From NCBI RefSeq assembly GCF_026183695.1, contig NZ_JAPFRD010000004.1:1-52383 (forward strand): 52,383 nt of DNA, given 5' to 3'. The notes under the pieces are model-generated. The model did no database searches, was not told the DNA's origin, and saw only the letters and a list, made by a program, of their open reading frames with translations. The stretch is from Alteromonas aquimaris. GTDB taxonomy: Bacteria > Pseudomonadota > Gammaproteobacteria > Enterobacterales > Alteromonadaceae. The translations under genes were made by a program, and so were the position numbers. Positions 24,472 to 32,651 of this stretch are shown here, one piece after another; position 1 is the first letter of the stretch, and each line of letters begins with the position of its first letter.

Positions 24472-25686
24472 ATGCAACAACGAATAGCCTTCAGTCTATC
24501 TGCCATCGGTTTAGCCATCACATTAGCTGGTTGTGGAGAAAGCACCAGCAGCGAAACCGGCACACAATATGGCCATCCTTCAACGACTCCTGTGGAAAAC
24601 AATTTCAATGAGTCCGCTTTAATTGCCTCCGTGGTAGATAACGTGTTGGTTCCCACCTACCAGGCTTTTGCCACTAAAGCCGATACATTACACCAGTCCG
24701 TCAGCACTTATTGTGAAGCGCTGCGAACAAACAGCAATCCGGCATCTGCGCAGTCAGACGCGCAAGACGGCTGGAGAGCCGCCATGCATAACTGGCAATT
24801 AGCCGAAGTCATGCAGATTGGTCCCTTAGCTGAGAATGATTTTGCCCTACGCAATCGCATTTATTCATGGCCAAACGTGAGTACCTGCGCCGTCGATCAG
24901 GAGGTCGTCAGGGCACAAGATGATAACTATGATATCAGCACCCGCACGGCCAGCAGGCGCGGATTGGATGCACTTGAATATACCCTTTTCAACACAAGTT
25001 TAGAGCACACCTGTACTGTCGCTGGCACGGAACCCGACAACTGGGACAAATTAACCGATGAGCAGCGCAAACAGGCCCGTTGCGACTACGCTGAGATTGT
25101 CGCCTCCGATTTAGTTAACAATGCAAATAACTTAGTTAGCGAATGGTCAGGTGATACGGGTTACGGCAATATACTTAAAAACGCAGGCCAGCCTGATAGC
25201 CGTTTTAGCACCTCTTTAGAAGCGGTGAACGATATCTCAGATGCTATGTTCTATGTGAAAGAGGTCACGAAGGACGCAAAGATTGCCACGCCGGTGGGGA
25301 TTGCAGCTAACGATTGCGGAACCTCGCCCTGCCCGCAGAATGCAGAATCAGTCTATGCAGACCACTCGCTACAAAATATTATTGCTAATTTGAAAGCATT
25401 ACGAACCCTCTTTTTAGGAGGGGAAGAAAGCGATACGGGTTTTAATGACTTTTTAAGTGACGTAGGCGATAACGATACTGCTGAGCGGTTACGCACGGAT
25501 ATTGAAGCGGCGATTGCTTATGCAGAAAGCCTAAATGGTTCTTTCAGTTCTATCCTTGAGGATAGTCCTGAGCAAATTGAGAGCCTGCACGACGATGTCA
25601 AGACCGTTACTGATACCATGAAAACGGATTTTATCGAAAGCCTGTCCTTAGAACTTCCTGCCACGTCAGCCGGTGATAACGATTAA
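24472..25686 (+). CDS. Imelysin (peptidase M75) family lipoprotein
   Basis: 404 residues from the ATG at 24472, which has GGAGAAG upstream; an earlier in-frame start lies inside the terminator. Lipoprotein signal ISLSAIGLAITLAGC-like, with lipidated C21. The imelysin fold is indicated by WRAAMHNWQLAEVMQIGPLAE, NRIYSWPNVSTCAVDQ and SRRGLDALEYTLF; the last replaces the GxHxxE metal motif of classical M75 members (GLDALE, no His). This is common in IrpA-like proteins, which act in iron uptake rather than as peptidases. Disulfides are likely (paired cysteines). Second gene of the Fur-box operon, 11 bases before a FecA-like receptor. Confidence 0.88.
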   Translation: MQQRIAFSLSAIGLAITLAGCGESTSSETGTQYGHPSTTPVENNFNESALIASVVDNVLVPTYQAFATKADTLHQSVSTYCEALRTNSNPASAQSDAQDGWRAAMHNWQLAEVMQIGPLAENDFALRNRIYSWPNVSTCAVDQEVVRAQDDNYDISTRTASRRGLDALEYTLFNTSLEHTCTVAGTEPDNWDKLTDEQRKQARCDYAEIVASDLVNNANNLVSEWSGDTGYGNILKNAGQPDSRFSTSLEAVNDISDAMFYVKEVTKDAKIATPVGIAANDCGTSPCPQNAESVYADHSLQNIIANLKALRTLFLGGEESDTGFNDFLSDVGDNDTAERLRTDIEAAIAYAESLNGSFSSILEDSPEQIESLHDDVKTVTDTMKTDFIESLSLELPATSAGDND

Positions 25687-25697
25687 TTAAAAATATT

Positions 25698-27902
25698 ATG
25701 AAAAAGCACACACTCTCATTATTTACTCTTGCCATACTCTCCAAAAGTGTCTGCGTAACCGCAGATGATGCTTCTTCCATTGAACATATTAGTATTATTG
25801 GCAATCAACAGCAGCTAGATACCGCCGCAGGTTCAGTTACCTTAATTGATGAAGCTGAACTGGAAACGATGGAATTTGATGATATCGCCCAGGTGTTGGC
25901 TACCGTTCCTGGGGTAAACATTCGACAGGAAGATGGCTTCGGCTTACGCCCCAATATAGGCTTTCGGGGCGTCACGCCGGAAAGAAGTAAAAAGATTAAT
26001 ATAATGGAAGATGGGGTTCTAATCGGACCGGCGCCTTATTCGGCACCTGCCGCCTACTATTTTCCAATGATGAGCCGGATGACGGCAGTGGAAATAACCA
26101 AAGGCCCCTCTTTGATAAAGTACGGCCCCAATACTGTAGCGGGCGCGTTAAACCTGATTACCCGTCAAGTGCCCACCGAGCAAACGTTGGGCTTGGATGT
26201 GGCTGCGGGTACGGATGGCTATCACAAAGGGCACGCTTATTATGGCAATTCCATTGAAAAGTTAGGTTTCCTACTGGAAGGCTTGACGCTTTCAAGTGAT
26301 GGTTTTAAAGAGCTCGAAAGTGGCAACCAAACGGGTTTTGACAAACAGGATTACCTAGCGAAAATTCGTTATGATCTGAGTACTGACAATTATGATCAGT
26401 TCGTAGAATTAAAAGCAGGGTATGGTAAAGAAGACAGTAAGGAAACGTACCTGGGTTTGACCGACGAAGACTTTGCCCAAAACCCTTATCGGCGTTATGC
26501 GGCAAGCCAGCTCGATAATATGAATTGGCAACATGATCAGTTTCAGCTCACCCACTACTTAGCGGGCAGTACCTTCGATGTTACTACACGCCTTTATCGC
26601 AACAATTTTGAACGCGCCTGGTTTAAATTAAATGGTTTCGCCAGTTCCCTGGGCGGGCAAATCCCTACTCTACTCGAATTACTCACCAGCCCTGACAGTG
26701 AAGAGAACCAGCGCTTTTATGAGGTGCTTCGTGGTACAAGCGACAGTACGGTAAGAGAAAAACTGCTGTTGGGAAATAATGATCGTGAGTTTTACTCTCA
26801 GGGAATTGCGATGGATGGCAACCTGGATGTTAACGTACTAGGACTTAGTCACCAGTTGCGTGCAGGAGTCCGCTGGCACGAAGATGAAATTCAGCGCAAT
26901 CACACTGAAACCAGCTTTTTAATGCAAAATGGCATACTCATCCTTACAGGCGAGGAAATCGTGGCAACCACGACAAACACTGAGCGTACTGAAGCCACGT
27001 CTGTCTATGTGGCTGATACGATTCAATTAAACAAATTAACCCTTAGCGCAGGTGTCAGAGGCGAACTAATCAAAGGGTTTTATCAGAATCGAACTCCAGG
27101 CTTTGAACAGGATTATCAAAATAAAACGACGCGTATTTGGCTACCTGGCATAAACGCTTATTACGCTATCGACGACAACAATGGGATTTTTGGCGGCGTT
27201 CACCAAGGGTTTGTGCCTACCAGTCCCATTCAGGCAGAGTCGGTGGAAGTAGAAAAAAGTGTTAACTATGAATTAGGATGGCGCTATGTGGAGCGCTGGC
27301 AACGGGCGGAGCTAGTAGGTTTTTTCAATGACTATTCAAACTTGCTAGAGTCATGCTCCCAGTCTGCCGGGTGTGACACCGACCTGACTTTCGTAGCCGG
27401 AAATGTCGACGTATATGGGTTGGAAGGCAGTTATCAGGAAAATCTTTTTTTAGATAACGGCTGGCAAATTCCTCTATCTGTTACCTATACCCATACCCAG
27501 TCAGAGTTTAAAGACAATTTCTATTCTGCTTTTGAGCAATGGGGCTTTGTAACTGCAGGGAATCCCGTCCCCTATTTAGCTGAAAATATGCTGGCGGTCT
27601 CTGCAGGTGTTAAGGCCAGCCTGTTTGATATCACTCTAATTATCAGTTATTCAGACAGTATGCCTGAATCTGCCCAGTCAGCATTAACGGACGCTGGAGG
27701 TGACAGTACATTGGCCGGCCACGAAACTGACACCTTGCTAAACCTAGACTTAAGTGCTGGGTATAATTTCAGCGATAACAGCCGCATTTATTTTAAAGTG
27801 GACAACATATTAGATGAGCAAAATATTGTGAGTCGCCGCCCTTATGGTGCGCGCCCCAATAAAGCGCGCCAGTTCCAGCTCGGCTACAAGTATAGCTTTT
27901 AA
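25698..27902 (+). CDS. TonB-dependent siderophore/ferric-citrate-type receptor (FecA-like)
   Basis: 734 residues with a signal peptide (LSLFTLAILSKSVCVTADD). The TonB box region is HISIIGNQQQL; the plug has SVTLIDEAELETMEFDDIAQVLATVPGVNIR and FRGVTPERSKKINIMEDGV. The barrel includes KESYLGLT-type text (KETYLGLTDEDFAQNPYRRYAASQLD), a signature of FecA-like receptors, and ends in QFQLGYKYSF. It lacks the N-terminal signalling domain of true FecA, so it does not signal to a FecR/FecI pair. It should import a ferric chelate with TonB-ExbBD energy (not in the window). Third gene of the operon with DUF4856 and imelysin. Confidence 0.9.
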   Translation: MKKHTLSLFTLAILSKSVCVTADDASSIEHISIIGNQQQLDTAAGSVTLIDEAELETMEFDDIAQVLATVPGVNIRQEDGFGLRPNIGFRGVTPERSKKINIMEDGVLIGPAPYSAPAAYYFPMMSRMTAVEITKGPSLIKYGPNTVAGALNLITRQVPTEQTLGLDVAAGTDGYHKGHAYYGNSIEKLGFLLEGLTLSSDGFKELESGNQTGFDKQDYLAKIRYDLSTDNYDQFVELKAGYGKEDSKETYLGLTDEDFAQNPYRRYAASQLDNMNWQHDQFQLTHYLAGSTFDVTTRLYRNNFERAWFKLNGFASSLGGQIPTLLELLTSPDSEENQRFYEVLRGTSDSTVREKLLLGNNDREFYSQGIAMDGNLDVNVLGLSHQLRAGVRWHEDEIQRNHTETSFLMQNGILILTGEEIVATTTNTERTEATSVYVADTIQLNKLTLSAGVRGELIKGFYQNRTPGFEQDYQNKTTRIWLPGINAYYAIDDNNGIFGGVHQGFVPTSPIQAESVEVEKSVNYELGWRYVERWQRAELVGFFNDYSNLLESCSQSAGCDTDLTFVAGNVDVYGLEGSYQENLFLDNGWQIPLSVTYTHTQSEFKDNFYSAFEQWGFVTAGNPVPYLAENMLAVSAGVKASLFDITLIISYSDSMPESAQSALTDAGGDSTLAGHETDTLLNLDLSAGYNFSDNSRIYFKVDNILDEQNIVSRRPYGARPNKARQFQLGYKYSF

Positions 27903-27915
27903 TATATACGCCATC

Positions 27916-28908
27916 ATGGACCTGCTATTTAATGAGTTTCAACAATTAGCCAATTCGCTTTTTGATGCGAATAGCAGGCTCTTTCTTGGTTATCTGATTG
28001 GCGCTATAGTGTGCGCTGCCCTGGTGTTTGCCGCTCAGAGCGGGCAACGGACCCTTCCCGCGCTAGCTCGGTTTTTGTTTCCACGCAAACTCTGGTGGCA
28101 CCGTTCTGCACGACTTGATTATCAATTACTCGTTATTAACCGATTGATTCGAGCATTTTTGTGGGCACCGGTCGTACTCACCATGGTTCCTATCGCGTTG
28201 GCATTCTCAGATTTACTTGAAGTGTGCTTTGGGCACATTGCTCCTATTGCGAAACGACCGGATGTGGTTTTATTTAGCTTTACACTTATCCTGTTTCTTT
28301 TGGATGATTTTACGCGTTTTATTCTGCACCTTTTAATGCACAAAATACCTTTTTTATGGCATTACCACAAAGTACACCACTCTGCTGAAGTTCTGACCCC
28401 ATTAACAGTGTACCGCTCACATCCACTGGAGAGCTTTTTATATGCGTCGCGCATGGCCGTGGCTCAAGGTATAGCGGTAGGCTTAAGCTATTATCTGTTC
28501 GGACCCGCATTATCCATGATAGATATCCTGGGGGCTAATTTGTTTATTTTTATATTTAATATGTTCGGTTCGAACTTGCGCCATTCTCACGTGAAGTGGC
28601 ATTGGGGACAGCGGGTTGAAAAGTGGTTGATCAGCCCTGTTCAACACCAAATTCACCACAGCACGAAGCCAGCGCATTTTGACAAAAATTTTGGCACTAC
28701 GTTGGCTGTATGGGATAGGCTATTTGGTTCACTGGTGCTTTCTCAAAAGGGTCAACCTCTGAGGTTTGGCTTAGGTAAAGGACAACGAGCACATCGCGAC
28801 CTTTCTGACGCTTACCTGGGCCCCGTTAGGGATCACTGGATTTCAGCAAAAAAAGCTATCTCATCAAAGCGGCGGAGCAATCGACAGGCTGGGTCCCATG
28901 CAGTGTAA
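27916..28908 (+). CDS. Fatty-acid hydroxylase / sterol-desaturase superfamily membrane enzyme
   Basis: 330 residues from the ATG at 27916, 13 bases after the receptor stop; a longer frame overlapping the receptor gene is less likely. Several membrane helices occupy residues 20-45, 75-105 and 120-140. The di-iron histidine clusters are complete: HLLMHKIPFLWHYHKVHHS (HxxxH and HxxHH), LRHSHVKWH and PVQHQIHHSTKPAHFDKNFG. The family hydroxylates or desaturates lipids in the membrane. It is the last gene of an iron-regulated operon, which may reflect a need for iron in its di-iron centre or a lipid change tied to iron stress; this link is inference. Confidence 0.87.
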   Translation: MDLLFNEFQQLANSLFDANSRLFLGYLIGAIVCAALVFAAQSGQRTLPALARFLFPRKLWWHRSARLDYQLLVINRLIRAFLWAPVVLTMVPIALAFSDLLEVCFGHIAPIAKRPDVVLFSFTLILFLLDDFTRFILHLLMHKIPFLWHYHKVHHSAEVLTPLTVYRSHPLESFLYASRMAVAQGIAVGLSYYLFGPALSMIDILGANLFIFIFNMFGSNLRHSHVKWHWGQRVEKWLISPVQHQIHHSTKPAHFDKNFGTTLAVWDRLFGSLVLSQKGQPLRFGLGKGQRAHRDLSDAYLGPVRDHWISAKKAISSKRRSNRQAGSHAV

Positions 28909-29996
28909 AGCTTCTCACGTATAAGGGGCTTTCTCCTATCCCCTCACTACGTCCCCCACCCCGTAGCTATCCGATAGTTGAATTTGAAGGTGGGATCACA
29001 GATATGAAAACCGCAAATTACTGACCACACCTTGTTAATGAAGATGGCGATTTTCACTGGACGAGTTTTCGTGAGCCAGTGTGAAGACAGCATAGTAGAA
29101 TTGCGGCTACAGATTACATTTTCATTAACTTGCTTCAATCAAACACTACGTACTTCACATGCGGTGGCTGAAGTGTCTTTCCACGCACTCGCTGAATTAT
29201 TCCCTAAAAAACATACTGGATACCCCCAGCGCTTAGTTTTGGTAAATAATGTGGGTGCTTTTTAAAAAAATATTCAGCAACTCTTACTCAAAGATTGGCT
29301 TCTCAACGTCATCAACATCGATGGGTACATTGGGAAATCCCTCACCGATGCCAGCAATGCGATGGGAGCGGGTTGAAATGATGTTTAAGCGCCATGTGAA
29401 TTTGTGCAAATGGAGGCAGACATTTTGAGGTTGGTATCAGGTTAAATTTTTAGTGAACTTGAAAAATGCGAGTATAAACATGCCTTACCTTAGCCAGAAA
29501 ATAACCTAGAAGAAAAGGCATCTGAGCGGACTGGACAGTTTACCAAAGCTTTGCGAGGGCTGGAAATCACGCAGAAACAGTTAGGGGAGACAGTAAAAGT
29601 TGCCGCGCTTGATAACTTAGTAAGCGTTATCGCTAGAGCGCTCCCCCCTGAGAGTGGCATTACTGCGCCTTCATCACGCTGCTAAGAAGAAACCCGGCGC
29701 AAATGTCTTATTCTGGTTAGCTGACTCCTCCTTCCCCCTCACATAAACTCCAACTATTTTGCAGGGTCACTGTGTAAAGCCTGCAACATTGGGGAGCCAA
29801 TGAGAAAGCAAACTTTTTGACGACTGCGCCCTGCCAACTTTACTGGCGCGCAAAAAAACACCTGCAACATTAAATATGACCCACCTAAAATTAAATATAG
29901 CTTATTCTTCATCCATTCCCTGTGCTTTGGTACGCAGCTTGAAGTAGGTCATATGTCGAAAAAGTTAATCGTATAACCTACAGAAGGAATGAAGTT
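28909..29996. other. 1.1-kb decayed intergenic region
   Basis: No intact gene. It holds a histidine-kinase relic (29506-29685, plus strand). On the minus strand, about 51 codons ending at TAA 29286-29284 (…HKFTWRLNIISTRSHRIAGIG…VEKPIFE) look protein-like but were not identified. Near 28999-29090, plus-strand fragments such as VEFEGGITDMKTANY and LVNEDGDFHWTSFREPV also read like protein. Several short pieces in different frames suggest a graveyard of old genes. Confidence 0.5.
29506..29685 (+). pseudogene. Remnant of a sensor histidine kinase (dimerisation helix)
   Basis: A 59-codon frame reads LEEKASERTGQF, then KALRGLEITQKQLGE, TVKVAALDNLVSVIARAL. This follows the coiled linker and HisKA pattern of kinases of the type LEEKV..RT..L..AL..L..TQ..LV.SEKMAALG.LVAGVAHE. 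The phospho-accepting His of 'AHE' is Arg here, and a stop comes 17 codons later with no ATPase domain. No start codon or ribosome site is present. Confidence 0.65.
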
Positions 29997-30581
29997 ATGA
30001 AGAAAACACTCACTGCAATAGCTAGTTTGGCGGCACTTTCATCATATAACGCTTTCGCTCAGGAACAAGGTACCTACGACCGCGAATATAACGAAGGGGT
30101 GTATGTTGGAGCGAATTATGGCTGGCTTCGGGTGGACAGCGATGATGAATTTGACGATGACAAAGATGTCTGGCAAGGGGTTGTTGGCTATCGTTTTAAT
30201 CAGTATTTCGCCTTAGAAGGTGGATATATCAATTTTGGCGATTATGGAAATGATATAACCGAAGCGTCAACTGATGGCTTTACTACTGCTTTAAAAGGTA
30301 GTTACCCCATTACTGAAAAATTCTCTATCTACGGTAAACTGGGTCAGCTATGGTGGGAAACCGATTATAAACTTGGTGATGTCAAAGGGAAGTACGACGA
30401 TGAAAGCCTTTTTGTTGGCGGCGGTGTAGCGTATGAAATTAACCCCCAATTTTTAATTACAGCTGAATATACCGTGTATGATGCTGATTTAGATGCTGAA
30501 GATGCCATCGAAGATATTGATGACACCAATTTTGATACTGACCTTAAACAAGCCAGTATTGGTGTAGAATACCGCTTCTAA
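29997..30581 (+). CDS. Small outer-membrane beta-barrel protein (OmpA-like, 8-stranded)
   Basis: 194 residues with a good AGAAGGA ribosome site. Signal peptide MKKTLTAIASLAALSSYNAFAQ. The mature chain is an alternating pattern of aromatic/small strands (GVYVGANYGWLRVD, WQGVVGYRFNQYFALEGGYINFG, ESLFVGGGVAYEINPQFLITAEYTVYD) ending in ASIGVEYRF with the terminal Phe needed for BAM assembly. Eight strands are expected. Loops are very acidic (DDEFDDDKD, DADLDAEDAIEDIDD), which fits a marine organism and may bind cations. Specific function unknown. A perfect hairpin follows the gene. Confidence 0.85.
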   Translation: MKKTLTAIASLAALSSYNAFAQEQGTYDREYNEGVYVGANYGWLRVDSDDEFDDDKDVWQGVVGYRFNQYFALEGGYINFGDYGNDITEASTDGFTTALKGSYPITEKFSIYGKLGQLWWETDYKLGDVKGKYDDESLFVGGGVAYEINPQFLITAEYTVYDADLDAEDAIEDIDDTNFDTDLKQASIGVEYRF

Positions 30582-30590
30582 TCTCTCCCG

Positions 30591-30611
30591 CCCCACAGCT
30601 ATGCTGTGGGG
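30591..30611 (+). terminator. Hairpin after the beta-barrel gene
   Basis: CCCCACAGC-TAT-GCTGTGGGG is a perfect 9-bp stem 9 bases after the stop. It lacks a clear T-run, so it could act as an mRNA 3'-end stabiliser as well as a terminator. Confidence 0.55.
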
Positions 30612-30789
30612 CCTCCAAACTAAACTGTATTTCCACTAATACCTAAGTATTAACACTCACTGAGCTTGTCCCACCTTGCCCGCGTATTGGGTTGCTATAC
30701 TCAATTTTGGTGGCATTAAAAAGGATGTTGTTCTTGTCATCCTTTTTTACATACCACATGGACTTATCTTTTTCGCAGGAATTCACAGG

Positions 30790-31947
30790 ATGGAACAAGT
30801 TCTCCCATTCGGCGTTGCCATCGCCATCGCGTCTAACTTAATGGTGTGTTTATATTTTGTCATGCTCAACCGATACCATCAGGAAAATCCTGCGTACCTT
30901 TTTTGGGCCAGCTCCTGTGGGCTGTTTTCGTTGGGTGCATCGAGTCTGTTCGCAGCTTATCACTTCGAAAGATATGTATTATTAGTACCGCTCGCCAGTA
31001 TTGCACTTTTTACCGCCTGTTATTGCTTGTTTATCGGTTTAAACCGTTTTGAGCTGACCAGCTCGCCAACTAAACAACAAAAACAGATTAACAAATTTTA
31101 TGTGATTGGCCTGGCCGTCATTGCCGCGTCGTCGATGTATCCGCACACCTTAAATGGCGTGACCTGTTTATTGATGGCTGCCAGTTTATTGCTTACAGAA
31201 GGGTGTTTTTGCAGACGCCGAACCCACGCTTTTGTAGGCTACACCGCACTTCGGATTGCATTATTTGTTCACGCGGCAGTTATGTTTTTGCAGGGTATGA
31301 TCCTGCTTTATCAACCTGTGACAATGAGTATTCAATTATCAGGCACATGGATACAGATCATGTTACTAACCCATTTACTCATGACCATGTCTACCGCTTT
31401 GATCCTGCCCATGTTGCAGTTAACGCGAAAGCAGCTTCATTGGGAGCGGCTGGCCAATACAGACGAACTGACCCGGGTTTTAACCCGCAGAGCGTTTTTA
31501 AAAAAAGTGGAACGCTCGCTTACTTCAACGGGTAAAACGGCGCTGCTTATGATCGACATTGATCATTTCAAGCATATCAACGACAACTATGGCCATCAGG
31601 CAGGCGATGTAGTTTTAAAAAAAGTGGCAGGCAGTTTACAAACTTACGTACGTCGTCAGGATGTCGTTGGTCGCTTAGGCGGCGAAGAGTTCGCTATCCT
31701 CTTGCCTGCAATCACCGACAAAGAGGCGAAAAGCATCGCCGACCGAATATTAACGAGCGTAGCCAATCTGGAAATAGGCGTTGATGAGCACATAATAAAT
31801 GTCACAGTAAGTATCGGCGTTGCGTTTTCTCAGCAAGGTGAAGAGAATTGGGACCGCTTATACAGTTATGCAGATAGCGCGCTTTATCAAGCGAAAAGGG
31901 GCGGGCGAAATGGGATAGCGGTACAGAGTGACTCCCTGTTAATATAA
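30790..31947 (+). CDS. Membrane-bound diguanylate cyclase (GGDEF)
   Basis: 385 residues from the ATG at 30790, chosen for CAGG just upstream; an upstream extension is open but lacks support. About six membrane helices fill residues 1-190 (VAIAIASNLMVCLYFVML, FYVIGLAVIAASSMY, ALRIALFVHAAVMFLQGMI). The GGDEF domain follows: NTDELTRVLTRRAF, MIDIDHFKHINDNYGHQAGD, active loop RLGGEEFAIL and an allosteric I-site RRQD five residues before GGEEF. It should make c-di-GMP in response to a membrane signal, with product inhibition. The gene stands alone and ends at a bidirectional hairpin. Confidence 0.92.
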   Translation: MEQVLPFGVAIAIASNLMVCLYFVMLNRYHQENPAYLFWASSCGLFSLGASSLFAAYHFERYVLLVPLASIALFTACYCLFIGLNRFELTSSPTKQQKQINKFYVIGLAVIAASSMYPHTLNGVTCLLMAASLLLTEGCFCRRRTHAFVGYTALRIALFVHAAVMFLQGMILLYQPVTMSIQLSGTWIQIMLLTHLLMTMSTALILPMLQLTRKQLHWERLANTDELTRVLTRRAFLKKVERSLTSTGKTALLMIDIDHFKHINDNYGHQAGDVVLKKVAGSLQTYVRRQDVVGRLGGEEFAILLPAITDKEAKSIADRILTSVANLEIGVDEHIINVTVSIGVAFSQQGEENWDRLYSYADSALYQAKRGGRNGIAVQSDSLLI

Positions 31948-31968
31948 ATGGGGACAAACAAGAGCAAA

Positions 31969-31989
31969 CGAGACCATTCGCAGGTCTCG
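31969..31989. terminator. Bidirectional hairpin between convergent genes
   Basis: CGAGACC-ATTCGCA-GGTCTCG is a perfect 7-bp stem between the GGDEF gene (plus) and the W-GF repeat gene (minus). Only weak T-runs flank it. Its position suggests a shared terminator. Confidence 0.5.
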
Positions 31990-32005
31990 CTTGAGATCCT
32001 GAAAC

Positions 32006-32359
32006 TTAGTAGCTTTGCCCTGCCCGTTCAGTCCGACGAACGATGGCTTCATCAACCGATACGTTATGTTCTATCCAGTAGCGTGCTTCTTGAAACTTGA
32101 ATCCTTCTTTATTCCATGCGAGGGCCTGCGAAAATGGGGCACCATAGCGTTTCCACTGGATCGCCGCCATCGGTTCAAATCCGGCACTGCTCCATTTCTG
32201 TGCTTCGTTTACTGAGAACTTTCCGTACGCCCATACTTTTGCTTGCTTAGAGGTAAAACCAGCGTTTTGCCAATCTTTGTGGGTAGAGGCTTCCCCCCCT
32301 GTGGCAACAAATGCCGTAGCTAAAATTGCTGCCGCTGTATTTAGTAATTTACTACCCAT
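32006..32359 (-). CDS. Small secreted protein of tandem W...GF repeats
   Basis: 117 residues, AAGGAG ribosome site and signal peptide (LLNTAAAILATAFVATGGEAS). The mature chain is about six tandem units of 13-14 residues: WQNAGFTSKQAKVW, AYGKFSVNEAQKW, SSAGFEPMAAIQW, KRYGAPFSQALAW, NKEGFKFQEARYW, then a degenerate last unit. The common pattern is x2-3-G-F-x4-A-x2-W, likely a chain of short helices stacked through Trp and Phe. I do not recognise a named family. It is monocistronic and exported to the periplasm or beyond. A structural or peptide/glycan-binding role is possible but only a guess. Confidence 0.72.
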   Translation of the reverse strand: MGSKLLNTAAAILATAFVATGGEASTHKDWQNAGFTSKQAKVWAYGKFSVNEAQKWSSAGFEPMAAIQWKRYGAPFSQALAWNKEGFKFQEARYWIEHNVSVDEAIVRRTERAGQSY

Positions 32360-32651
32360 TTTTTCTCCTTTGCTGGTCCAGCCAAGCGTTTATATTCGTA
32401 TTTTAGAATGTTGCTCACAGAACTGTTTAATTAAAACAAGCAAATGATCTATGAGAAAAAAATTCATACCACCACCACTTACTTTCAAATTAGAAGCCCC
32501 AGCTATCTCTTTCGTTCCATGCAAATATTATTAAATACCTGTAATTTAATGGCCTTGGTCGGGATTTACTGTCTCAACATGATAGTGGAACAAAATCTGC
32601 AAGCTGACCTTTATTTGATTTTGTCCAGCGGGTGGCTAAACAGGAGGCCAA

